A stretch of 64,000 nucleotides of DNA from Dipteris shenzhenensis (lineage: Eukaryota > Polypodiophyta > Polypodiopsida > Gleicheniales). Below the pieces are notes generated by a model. The model was not told the DNA's origin. It did no database searches and saw only the letters and a program-made list of their open reading frames with translations. Of the stretch, positions 46,101 to 54,884 are shown one piece after another. Position 1 is the first letter of the stretch. Every line of letters starts with the position of its first letter. The DNA lies in assembly GCA_047967505.1 (NCBI GenBank), contig CM106538.1. One strand, 5' to 3'. The position numbers and the translations under genes were made by a program.

Positions 46101-49100
46101 TTAGTAAGTTACTGCAGCCTGCAGTAGTCTAATTGCTTTATATTATCTAATTATTTATATTGTCTTTTTTGTATTGCAAATTGCAATAGAATTAAAGATC
46201 GTATAGTGGAGGTTCGCAATGACACGGGTCGCTTCTCCCGTGCAATTCAAGGAAAGAGACAACTGGTTGTTGGCTCTTAATTAGTGAAAGAAATTTGGGA
46301 TTTTGAATCCCTCATTGCAGACCCTAGCTCTTCGCATCCTCTCACAGAATTGCACATCAGGTCCATCTGAAAGAACATGGAGTATACGTGCAGACATACA
46401 CACTAGGAAGAGAAACAAGAAACTTCTTAATTGCTTAGTCAATAAGTTTAGACTGGCAGTTAAATTTTGACCATTATGATCGGACATGTCATGTCCAAGA
46501 TTTATGCATCAGTGCTTAATTCTGAGGTTAGCCAATTCGTAGAGATGCAGGGACCTGGGAGCAAATGGACAGGCTGGAATCCGACGTGATCATGGGACCA
46601 TGGATCACATTCTCACACTTAAGTGTATCATTGAGGAGGCGACGACACGGAAACAGAGGGTTTATTGCTGCTTTGTGGACTTTCGCAAAGCTTTCGATAC
46701 GGTTCCGAAAGTCTACCTCATCAAGCGTCTGCAGGACTTGAGTTATGACCAAAAGATCACTTGAACTGTCATGGCACTTTATGAGAGGGTCTCAGGCAGA
46801 GTTCAGATAAGGTCTGGACGGACAAATGAGATCACAAGTACTATTGGGGTCAAGCAAGGGTGTCCTTTATCACCAACCTTGTTTGGCCTATACATTGATG
46901 AGCTTGAGACACTTATGCAAACAACGAGGGGGGGGGGGGTGGATGCTCTCTCGCCGGCACTCTAATTCAGATCTTGTTATATGGAGATGACGTGGCACTC
47001 TTATCTTCCTCAGCAAAGGGTCTCTAGAGACACCTAGATGCACTACAGTCCTTTTGTGATTCCCATGATTTGAAGGTCAACCTTGGTAAAACCAAGGTCA
47101 TGATCTTCACACCTCCCAAGCTGCTATGCACCAGGAGCAGTTCACTTTCGACGGGTTGCTGAGTCAGGTTGTTTCGTCATATACATATCTAGGGGTTCTC
47201 TTCTCTAGACCTATCTTTACTATAAGACCGGCGATGCAGGCCCGACTGAGTAGAGGATACACTTCATTGGCTAGATTAGAGAGGCAATGCTTCCGCTCAC
47301 ATTTTCAGGACCCTCGGACCAAGGGCTTTCTTTTTGACTCCTTGGTCCGTCCAACAGGGATGTATGGCAGCCCTAGTTGGGGGGCGGATCTATCAGATAT
47401 AGAGTGGGCTTGAGTGGAGCGCGTACAGGTTCTCATGCTATCACGGATGATTCACAATAAGCCGTCATTCCTCACCAGATCATTCTGGCTGAGTTTGGGT
47501 CATCTCCACTACAGCTTGATGCAACATTTCAGATTATCACCTACCTATATCGGGCCAGAGGGTACGGAGATTGCACTTCTGGATGCAGCAAATTACCATG
47601 GCCAGCATTGTCCTCCTCTATGGCACTATCAGCAGCAAGTGATTAAAGATGTTGGTTTGTACGCAAAGAGAGATGGTTTGAGCGACTGGGACTCCACATG
47701 GATAGACTCCCCCCTTTCTAGTATAGCATTGACGCGCCTTTTCCCCCTCTTGTCTCATGAGGTCAACCAGGTCATTCGTGAGGATCTTTTGCAACTACAC
47801 ACATTCAGGACCTAGTTGGGATTGAGCGAGCTTCCAGTGAAGCTCAGCTTCTACAGAGATCATTGTTTACATATCACAGCGGAGGGTTTTATCGACCCAC
47901 TAGGATATACGCAGATCAACCTATCCCACTCACTGAGGATCTCTATTAGGTAGTTTCGGGTCTCTTCACATAGACTTCACATTGAGAGTAGCAGGGCTGA
48001 GGGTTTGCCCAGGGAGAGGCCCACATGCACATTATGTGACATCCAAGAGATTGAGCCAGAGGAGCATTTCATTTTTAGATGCCCAGTATACTATGAGATC
48101 TAAGGACGCTTCTATTGCCTCTTCAGAGATAGTTCTGGAATATTGTCCCGCTTTCTCTCCTTTCCAGACCAAATATGCTTAGCCGCCTTTGATCATAGAG
48201 ACATGAGCATACCTCCTTGACAGACTCTTCACAGAGTTCGATCACTGAGTTCTTTCGACCAGACCATGCGCGCTCCCACACTACGAGGCCCCGCCATGAT
48301 CGTGACATAGAGCCAGTGACACGATAGCTCAGACAAAGGATTGATGCACAGATTACGCTTGGGGATATTTATTCTCTGTTCAGAGTTGTAGCCCTTATCA
48401 GATGTAGAGCTAGGAGACGACATAGGACCACGTCCGCGGACAGCTGCCGGCACTCTATCTCTGACTTTATGCCCTCTCTACCTCATCCCCCTCGACGCTC
48501 TGATGATGAGGACTTAGTGTTGTGTAGGTGATCATCATTCTGACATGACTATGTAAGCACTCAGCACTTATCATTTTGACATGACTATGTAGCACTCAGC
48601 ACTTATCATTTGCATTCTGCATTGGAGTGGATGCTCGTTTAGTAGCTCCACCCACACAGCTTGTTTGTATCAAGATTTTTCACAGTCTCATAGACCCATC
48701 GGTCTTTCGAAGACTTTAATAAACTTTCTTTCTTTCTTAAGTTGTGAGAATTGACTTCTTTGTCCTTTATAAATTATGTCGCGTTGAGCGTGGAGCAGCT
48801 CAATAGGTTGTTGTTTGTAAATGCGAACCTATGTCTGCTTGAGACGTGCAGGTCTGCAAATGGTACTGGCAACCTTGAGTAGAAATCGGAGCAAGTTATA
48901 CCGACAAGATAAAGCTGAAACCTGTCGAAATGTCTACCATCTAGCGAAATTGAGAGAATGACGATGCCTATGAATTCTTGCAAAGGATACACTTTGATTC
49001 TGACGTCAGACACGTTCGATGGCTTGAGCTCGTGCACCACGAGTAACTACTGTAGAAAGAAAGAAAGAAAGTAACGTTCGATGGCTCGAGCTCTTGCACC

Positions 49101-50647
49101 ACGAGTAACTATGGTACTACTGCAGAAAGAAAGAAAGAAAGTCTATTAACGTCCACGGAAGACAAAGAAGTCTATGGGACAACATGAGAAACCAACTAGT
49201 ACATCAGCTTTGGGAGGGCACAGGGCAGCTCCCAAGGGGTGCAAAGGCAGCTCCATTTATTTAAAGTACCTACGTGGTAAACCTAGATAAAACATACATA
49301 TATATATATATAGCTGGCCATACATCGGTTTAGGACTGAGAGTCTTTTGGCTTTGATTTAAACTCTTTAATGAGTGCTACTCTTTCACGATAGACTGCCC
49401 ATTTACCGTCCTTTCTGGCAGCCTGAACCTTTGCTAATTCCTTTGCCTTATCCTTTAGTTGACCTTTTGTGAGTTCTTCAACTATCCATATCTTAGTCCC
49501 TTTCAGCTTGTGAGATTGTCGTAGTACTTTTTTACGTATGTCTCGTGAGTTGAATGTAATGATAGCAATGAGCATGACCATTACACCGAGTGATCTGGAC
49601 TACTCAAGCCTCACCATCATCATCAGGATTGTCATCCGTGTCAGCTGTCGAATCAATAGTAGGCATGGCTGCTTTGACATGTGCAAAGGTATCACTGAAT
49701 TATTCATCTTCTTTATGCCATCCATCTGGAAGCCCCCCAAATCTCACTTTCAAAGCATTATCCTTTCTAGCTGCATGTTCTTTCATTTCTTCTTGAATAT
49801 CAACTTTGTTGACCTTTGCATCAAACTCCACAATCACTTCTTGCTTGGCTGTCTGCACTTTAGTTTGAACAAGATTCTTAACTGCAAAGACTAGTTGGGG
49901 TAGGGGGGAAGCATTGCATGACTTTATAACCTCGTCAATGACTTCCTCCTTACCAGGTCCTTCCAAAACTTGGATTCTAGTTATGGCATCTGCCAGCTAC
50001 ATCCACAGCTCTCTCACTTGATCCTGTAAGAAGCAAATCTATTCATGATACCCAATAATGGGTCGGTCAAAAAGACCGCCTTATCCATAGATATGTGCAT
50101 ACGGGGAAGGCGTCCTAGTTGCAACAGTGGCGTATCGGGCTATGCTATTGGAAGTTGCTGGAGTAAAGGGTGATTTTGAAGAGGAGGGTAGGCTAGGCCA
50201 TTCTTTACTGGCCATATCTCTTGTTACCCTTTGGCTGAGCTAACCCCCTAGTTGAGCTGGGGATTACCCAACTAGGGGTTCCTAATTCACGAGCCTACCT
50301 ACAACCCTGCTGGTAACACTGTCTACGAGTGAGGGGGGTGCGGGAGGAGCAGACGGGAGCTACGGGAGGAGCAGGCGGAAGGGCTAATGGAGCTACGAGA
50401 GGAGCAAACATGAGAAATGGGAGAGGAGCAGATGAAGAGCTACTAAAGTGACGGGGCATAAGCGACGGATATCAGATGGAAACAACGGGAAGCAACGGAT
50501 CAGCAATGGGATCAGCGACGACGAGCAACGATTAGCGATGACGGATCAACGAGAGCAACGATGATGGGATCAGCAATGATGACAATGACGGGATCAGCGA
50601 CGACGACCTCGCGACGCGATCAACGATGAGTGATGACGACAGGATCA

Positions 50648-50710
<63 letters not shown>

Positions 50711-52835
50711 ATACAGAGACACCCACGGCCACAGAATCATTCCAGGGTCCTTCTCAGATTCGTGGTTATCAACGTCAAGCATGAGCCTCACAAGGGAGCC
50801 AAGGATCACATGTATCTGTTTCTGCATGGTCATCCCGAGGACATCGAGGCAAAGATGAGGTAGAGCAGGAGGAGGAGGCATTCGAAGACACCACGGACTC
50901 AGAGGACTTAGATCAGTTGCGAGCCACAGGTTGGTTCAAGGGTGATACTTCCTCTTCCTCTCAGAGGATGCTGATTCATCTGCTGATCACAGTGATGAGG
51001 CAGCAAATTTTGGAGAGGAGCCAGAAGAGCCCTAGGCTCCCCTAGCTCTAGGGACTAGAGTGTAGGCTGTAGCAGCTAGCTTGTATCTTGCTGCCTATAG
51101 GCCTTCGAGTCTTGGACCTTGGTTTTATATTTTATGTATACAGCTGTCAATATAACATTATGACATCAGACATGTTACATGTATTACGTTTTGTTGACTT
51201 TTGTATCGATGATTGACTCTTGAGTCTTGAGCAACGATCCATGGACCATCTTTCACAATGCGTAACCTTCAAAGTTTAAACTTTAAACTTCAAATGGGCA
51301 TTAAAAATTAAAATTTAAAGTTTAAAGTTTAAACTTGAACTTTGAAGATGAATGAATCGTGATGAAATTTGAATTTTGATTTTGAATTATAAAGCTTACT
51401 GTTTAAAATATGGACCATGGAATATGCATGTACTGTGCAGCATAATGTACTTGCAACCACTAAGATCTATTTCGGGACTCGGATGTAAAATTCTATAGCA
51501 TTTCTAAAAATATCTATAGCCTATTATTATCTGCAGAAGATATAGCCTAGGCCCTACTATCTGCAGAATTTTACATGTAGATGTAAAATTCTGTAAAAAT
51601 ATATGTAAAATACATATTTTAGGCGTTTCTAGTCGAAATGCCTGTACAATTCTAGAAACGTTTCTTGTGACACTGGTCCTATGGAGCACTTTTTCTGATC
51701 CTGTGGAGGGTTTGAGACGGGATGTGGATGCCTTTGTTAGAACATGCATCATCTGCTAGAAGGTCAAGTTTGACTAGCAGAAGACACCTGGATTGTTGCA
51801 GCCATTGCGAATCCGAGGAGAGCATTGCAATGGATTTTATATTTGATCTTCCTAGGACACCTGCTCAGCAGGGCAGAAGTTGGGCATTGATGCCTGAGGA
51901 AATGTGGAATGCTCTGAGTTCAGAAGGATTGGTAACCATTGTGTAATCCTATTAAGGGACTTCTAAGTAATAAAGAGATACCGAAAGGGGCGCCAAGGGT
52001 TTGGAGGCAATCTGTGTCCTTGTAATTGAGCAGGAGCACTCTAGCTCCCAATCTGTATTTACTATATTTGCTGAGTATTGTTAATGTGAAAGCATTGGCT
52101 AGCTAGTTAGTCTACTACCACTCTCTTGTTAACCTTGAGACCGGTTTCACTTTTCATCTCAAAAGGTTCACAATCTATGAAATAAGTGGAGTCCTCCAAA
52201 TCTTCCATCATTTTCTGTGACAACAACCTTTTCTAGCTCAATGTAGCATGTTAGTCATAGGCATCACTATCTTGCAACAGAAACAATAGTAGAACCTTGC
52301 CAATCTAAGAGGGAAAACCTTGGCATTGGCCTTTAATGAATTGCAATTATCGCATTTATTTTCCCTTCTTGCAGTAGAAACAACAGTAAAATACTGCCAA
52401 TCTAAGAAAAAAATTATATGGCATTGGCTAATCATAATTGCAATTATCTTTCTCAAGTCCAAACAAGCTCAAAACAAAAATCATGTCTTGAACTAGTTTT
52501 CCCTATTCACAAGAAATCCATTATTCCATTAAAAACAGACCAACCTTTATTTTTCCTTATTTGATGAGCATGTTGTTCATCCGAACATTTGAATATAATC
52601 AAATAATGAAAAAACCAAGGGGCAATGACATACATGCAGCTTGCTCACCTGAATGATGCTCAATTAAAATCACTATATCCTATTCATGCATGAAATATGT
52701 TCCACCAGTTTAGTAGTTTCATCGTTTGATATGCAACAAAAAGACTACAAACCTCATATCGCAAGCGTTCTGGCCATGGTTCTGCAAAAGCCCTCTTGAA
52801 ACCTCCTTTTATGTCCTCTGTAGACAAGTTTACAC
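34093..52835 (-). CDS. HAD-superfamily hydrolase (HDHD3-like), partial gene, five exons
   Basis: Host gene, probably a phosphatase-type HAD enzyme. Exons, 5' to 3': 52753-52835, 34815-34898, 34541-34616, 34307-34379, 34093-34166; all four introns are GT-AG and the phases join without a stop. The product includes [77 protein letters not shown] and [22 protein letters not shown] carries HAD motif II (Ser) and EVGHEKPDP motif III (Lys). The order and spacing fit plant HDHD3-like proteins such as Arabidopsis At2g41250 (from memory, not searched). Motif I (first exons) and motif IV (GDD, last exon) were not found and may lie outside the window. Confidence 0.88.
34307..34379 (-). CDS. HAD hydrolase exon d (motif II)
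   Basis: Acceptor ATGCCTTCAG, donor GTATGG. 73 nt: [20 protein letters not shown] then IAN. Confidence 0.9.
34541..34616 (-). CDS. HAD hydrolase exon c
   Basis: Acceptor CTTCTCTCAG, donor GTATGA. 76 nt: [20 protein letters not shown] then LKNSG, plus one base that completes a Val codon with exon d. Confidence 0.88.
34815..34898 (-). CDS. HAD hydrolase exon b
   Basis: Acceptor TTATTCCAG, donor GTACCC. 84 nt, phase 0 both ends: [20 protein letters not shown] then KFFEELYY. Confidence 0.9.
34900..35814. other. Intron sequence, no gene seen
   Basis: AT-rich, no transposon protein recognised; precedes the truncated copia C LTR. Confidence 0.55.
35815..36035 (+). repeat. Copia C 5' LTR, 5' part missing or diverged
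   Basis: Shares GGGGCACTTTTCCCTC and AAGGTTTTGTCACTA with the copia A LTR; ends CTCCTTCA at 36035. Confidence 0.8.
36039..36050 (+). promoter_or_regulatory. Copia C primer-binding site
   Basis: TGGTATCAGAGC, three bases after the LTR end. Confidence 0.95.
36051..36956 (+). other. Copia C untranslated leader with two repeat motifs
   Basis: 36090-36460 is studded with CGTAC/GTACG/CGTAT words. 36650-36770 has three close copies of TTTGGGGCTTT. Same order as in the copia B leader. No gene. Confidence 0.8.
37079..37542 (-). repeat. Gypsy 3 3' LTR
   Basis: Preceded in element orientation by the purine-rich GAAGAGGGAAGGAA seen also in gypsy 1. Confidence 0.95.
37556..40999 (-). pseudogene. Gypsy 3 gag-pol, internally deleted
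   Basis: Gag at 40121-40999 ([51 protein letters not shown]), knuckle remnant [14 protein letters not shown] at 39455-39982, protease [20 protein letters not shown] at 38588-39430 is well kept up to [18 protein letters not shown], but the segment with FIDDILVFSK is deleted. RNase H starts (LETDASGIA) and jumps at about 38143 to integrase N-terminal sequence, then at about 38090 to the integrase C-terminus. The chromodomain-like end at 37585-37848 ([20 protein letters not shown]) is intact. It cannot be autonomous. Confidence 0.92.
41287..41298 (-). promoter_or_regulatory. Gypsy 3 primer-binding site
   Basis: GCTCTGATACCA on plus, two bases from the LTR. Confidence 0.95.
41301..41764 (-). repeat. 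Gypsy 3 5' LTR
   Basis: Same length as the 3' LTR; begins in element orientation TGTTACGCTCAAGTCGAGG. Confidence 0.95.
42867..42994 (+). repeat. 64-bp tandem duplication in copia C
   Basis: Units 42867-42930 and 42931-42994 differ at one or two bases; the second starts CGCTAG, adding a stop and shifting the frame. Confidence 0.93.
43500..45020 (+). pseudogene. Copia D: copia element with integrase-RT deletion
   Basis: Related to copia B. Knuckle [14 protein letters not shown] at 43718-43759, protease [10 protein letters not shown] near 43950, then after a stop and shift [28 protein letters not shown] and HSDVCG. Directly after HSDVCG (about 44478) the sequence continues as RT ([22 protein letters not shown]), so most of the integrase and the RT fingers and palm are gone. 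RNase H follows ([43 protein letters not shown]) and is cut at about 45000. No LTR was identified. Confidence 0.85.
45021..45420. other. Unassigned, with a repeated 21-bp word
   Basis: CTCGTAAGCCACATGCACTA occurs at about 45125 and 45269. No gene seen. Confidence 0.6.
45470..46280 (+). pseudogene. hAT-type transposase relic, spliced
   Basis: Blocks in order: [20 protein letters not shown]; after a shift [20 protein letters not shown] and [20 protein letters not shown] with a GT donor near 45770; after a TTTTCAG acceptor IWRKRWD, stop, [20 protein letters not shown] and [12 protein letters not shown]; a donor GTAAGC at about 46064; an acceptor GCAATAG near 46190 and [20 protein letters not shown] to a stop near 46280. 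The RWD...PIH..AHILHP pattern resembles plant hAT transposases with a DUF659-like region (RWD..LH.PLHAAAY.LNP). The catalytic N-terminal parts and the dimerisation domain were not seen. The family call rests on remembered motifs. Confidence 0.55.
46465..48740 (+). pseudogene. 5'-truncated LINE: RT to 3' tail
   Basis: Begins inside RT ([18 protein letters not shown]) and follows the LINE at 22.7-28.8 kb: [56 protein letters not shown], then [15 protein letters not shown] (ADD changed to GDD), [20 protein letters not shown] and a knuckle near 48030 ([19 protein letters not shown]). Many frameshifts. The 3' end has hairpin AGACC/GGTCT at 48685-48721 and a TTTC tail. Confidence 0.88.
48741..49011. 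other. Unassigned
   Basis: An 88-codon minus-strand frame (48774-49040) has no recognised motif. Confidence 0.4.
49012..49142. repeat. Tandem duplication including (GAAA)n
   Basis: CGTTCGATGGCT(T/C)GAGCTC...CACGAGTAACTA...AGAAAGAAAG occurs twice, at 49014 and 49075. Confidence 0.85.
49330..50215 (-). pseudogene. Half-LINE 3 ORF1-like protein
   Basis: ATG at 50215 ([20 protein letters not shown]). Middle: [40 protein letters not shown] (coiled coil), [18 protein letters not shown] (RRM-like start). A shift separates the C-terminal domain at 49330-49581 ([47 protein letters not shown]). Confidence 0.72.
50240..50278 (-). other. 5' UTR hairpin of half-LINE 3
   Basis: CCCCTAGTTG (50245-50254) pairs perfectly with CAACTAGGGG (50269-50278). 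In element orientation the loop carries TAATCCCCAG. Confidence 0.8.
50652..50709. repeat. (GA)n microsatellite
   Basis: Uninterrupted GA run of about 58 bp, the 5' border of half-LINE 3. Confidence 0.97.
50710..51660. other. Unassigned
   Basis: One short open stretch ([35 protein letters not shown]) was not identified. 51290-51345 is an array of TTTAAA/AAGTTTAAAC words. Confidence 0.4.
51661..51900 (+). pseudogene. Gypsy integrase fragment
   Basis: Reads in pieces [14 protein letters not shown], stop, KVKFD, stop, [12 protein letters not shown], then [16 protein letters not shown]. It aligns with the integrase at 59465-59896 (KDVEAYVRTCITCQK, MDFVFDLPHTPSGHD). Confidence 0.7.
51901..52752. 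other. Intron sequence, no gene seen
   Basis: AT-rich; no motif recognised up to the exon a donor. Confidence 0.5.
52753..52835 (-). CDS. HAD hydrolase exon a
   Basis: Acceptor CTTGTTATAG, donor GTTTGT. 83 nt: two bases complete a codon, then [20 protein letters not shown] and PERLRYE. Confidence 0.87.
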
Positions 52836-53465
52836 CTATAACAAGACAAGTCTCAGTATCCATAAACTACACTAAGTAAGAACTTTGCATTCTCTTAATA
52901 ATTCGTATGTCTTCCACAAGAAAAGGAAGAATCACCCCAAGAATTCTTGAAGATAAAACAGTCCATGAAGACATCCAGCATACAAACTTCTCGGCACATA
53001 AGCGATGATTGGCAAAGCTATATTGTATATGCTGTCACAAAGATTGTGTCAAGTATACAAAAATCTGTAGGGAACTCGACTAAATTCCAAGAAAATATGA
53101 CGATAAATATGTCGCTATCTACTATTTGGCCATTACCGTTTTCCACTGAGTTAAAGCTTTATGAAGTCTTTTTCACAACCATATGGCTAGCCATGGGTGA
53201 GGAATGCATGTCATAAAAAAGGAACTTCAGTTATGTAATGTTGTGGACTAAGAAAGTAATGCCCTAAACCATAACAGCCCATTGTTCAAATTAGACTAGG
53301 ACGATTTTGACACCCCCCCCAAAAAAAAAGATCGTTCAAACCGATCAGTCCACAAGTCTGAAGATACTATTGCTGTATCTGAATGCTACATGCACTCTTA
53401 TTGCGTGTATATGATCCTTGTAGACAAAAGAGAGTAAATCATGTGCATGCCTAACTCCTAGGTCG
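52836..53465. other. No gene recognised upstream of HAD exon a
   Basis: The expected preceding exon (HAD motif I) was not found here. A plus-strand open frame at 52947-53216 has no support. Confidence 0.4.
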
Positions 53466-54884
53466 AGGGTCATCTGGCAGTGCAATGATAGGCCATGTGC
53501 GGGACATCCAGGTGTCGAGAGACATGATCCCATTAAAAGCATGTTCATGGATATATGAGCTCGGATATACCATTAGGCAGATGGGAGAGCACTTCCATCA
53601 ACTTTACAGCTGATCAACCTACGATGGAAGGTGGATATCATAATATCCTTGTGGTGGTTGACTGATTTACCAAGATGGCTCATTTTATTCCAACTAGGGA
53701 GTCTTTTAGTGCCCCGAAAGTTGCAGATTGGTCCATTAATCATATATTATGTGTGCATGGAAAACATAGACCTTAGTGCTAGACAAGGATACTAGACTTA
53801 CCAGTTGTTTTTGGACTGTAGTGTTTGATGCACTGAGGACTAAGTTGGGAATGAGTAGTGGGGATTGCCGGGAGATGAATGGGTTGTGGAACAAGAGGTT
53901 ACCATTGTTGCATTTTACCAGAAAACATTCCTCTACAGGAATGAGACCATTTGAGTTGAACTAAGGCTTTAGACTAGCAAATCCAACTACAGTTGGGAAT
54001 TGCCTAGTGCGACAAACTATGTTGTTCAGATGAGTAGATGCGAGCACTTGTGAGAGCTAATATCCACCAAGCTATGGATAGGGCTAAGACATATGCCGAT
54101 GAACATATATATTTTAGAGAGTTTAAGAAAAGTTTTTCTCACTATTCCCTCACACTTCAAGTCTTTGACTACAAGAGAGTATGTTAAGTTATCACCCTGA
54201 TATTGTGGGGCTGTGGTTAGTTCTAAAAAGAATAGGAGAGGCAGCCTATAGGTTGGAATTACCACGGTTGTAAGGCATAGTTACCACGGAAAGGCGTTCC
54301 GACATCTAGAATGCTGTTCCAGAACCAGAACGGGCCCGAAAAGTCCCCAACATTTTATTTACTTATTTTGCTCTTTGAAAGTTTCAGCTGGGTATTTTAG
54401 AGCTTATATAGAAAGTTCAAAGCTGTAAAATGTTAGTTTCCTTCATTTTCTAGCATAGTATCATGTCATATGATGAAGTGTTGTGTATGATGTGGCATTC
54501 TAGTTCTCGTTCCCCCGTTCCCCCTTCCCGGAAAGTTCCCGTTCCGACACCCGGAGGCAATCTTTCTGGATTCGCTCCGCCTTACGGCTAACTTTCGAAA
54601 CGTTCCCGTTCCCTGGTAACTATGTTGTAAGGCGCACCCAGTGTTTCATGTTTCTCCTTTAAAATAGTTTTGGCACCCAAATGACTCACTAATCAAGGGT
54701 ATTGTTTTGTTTCAGGCGATAGAGGATAATGAGGCGCAAACCAACAAGAATCCTAGACCGAGGAACAATGCAAGTACGTAATCAGAAGATACCCACGGTA
54801 TTGGTTGCATTGCATGGTTTGCCAATATCAGAGGCAACTTGGGAATCTGTATACTACATGCAGAGAGCACACCTGTTAGAAATG
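53466..54884 (+). pseudogene. Decayed gypsy 1-family integrase and chromodomain end
   Basis: Base-level similarity to gypsy 1 from about 16840 to 18050: CATGTGCGGGACATCCAGG, ALRTKLGMSSGD, KHSSTGMRPFELN, and after the MITE the chromodomain-like IPTVLVALHGLPISEATWES. Deletions and stops throughout. It ends where a long LTR begins near 54874. Confidence 0.85.
54268..54632. mobile_element. 349-bp hAT-type MITE with 8-bp target duplications
   Basis: The element 54276-54624 starts CATAGTTACCA and ends TGGTAACTATG, perfect 11-bp inverted repeats. TTGTAAGG flanks it at 54268-54275 and 54625-54632. The interrupted gypsy sequence reads through when the element and one duplication are removed. Both ends are rich in GTTCCCGTTCC-like words. 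No coding capacity. An 8-bp duplication fits the hAT superfamily. Confidence 0.85.

Larger units (their letters stand above)
49123..50709 (-). mobile_element. Half-LINE 3: ORF1-only non-LTR element
   Basis: Read on minus: TC tract 50709-50652, a GATCA/GACGA-rich 5' region, hairpin 50278-50240, ORF1 50215-49330, a 3' region, hairpin AGAC/GTCT at 49180-49144 with CCGTGGACGTTAATAGA, and a TTTC tail to 49123. The 5' region differs from those of half-LINEs 1 and 2, while the rest of the layout is the same. Confidence 0.75.
34899..52752 (-). other. 17.9-kb intron of the HAD gene, packed with transposons
   Basis: Bounded by donor GTTTGT after exon a and acceptor TTATTCCAG before exon b, joining RLRYE to GDGKPFW. 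It contains copia C with nested gypsy 3, copia D, a hAT relic, a LINE, half-LINE 3 and a gypsy integrase fragment. Confidence 0.85.

Noticed and set aside
49012-49142. Duplicated CGTTCGATGGCT block as the target duplication of half-LINE 3
   Set aside because: Both copies lie on the same side of the element and include the tail repeat, so it is a local tandem duplication.
50630-50881. Ser/Leu repeat frames over the GA microsatellite
   Set aside because: Simple-repeat translation only.
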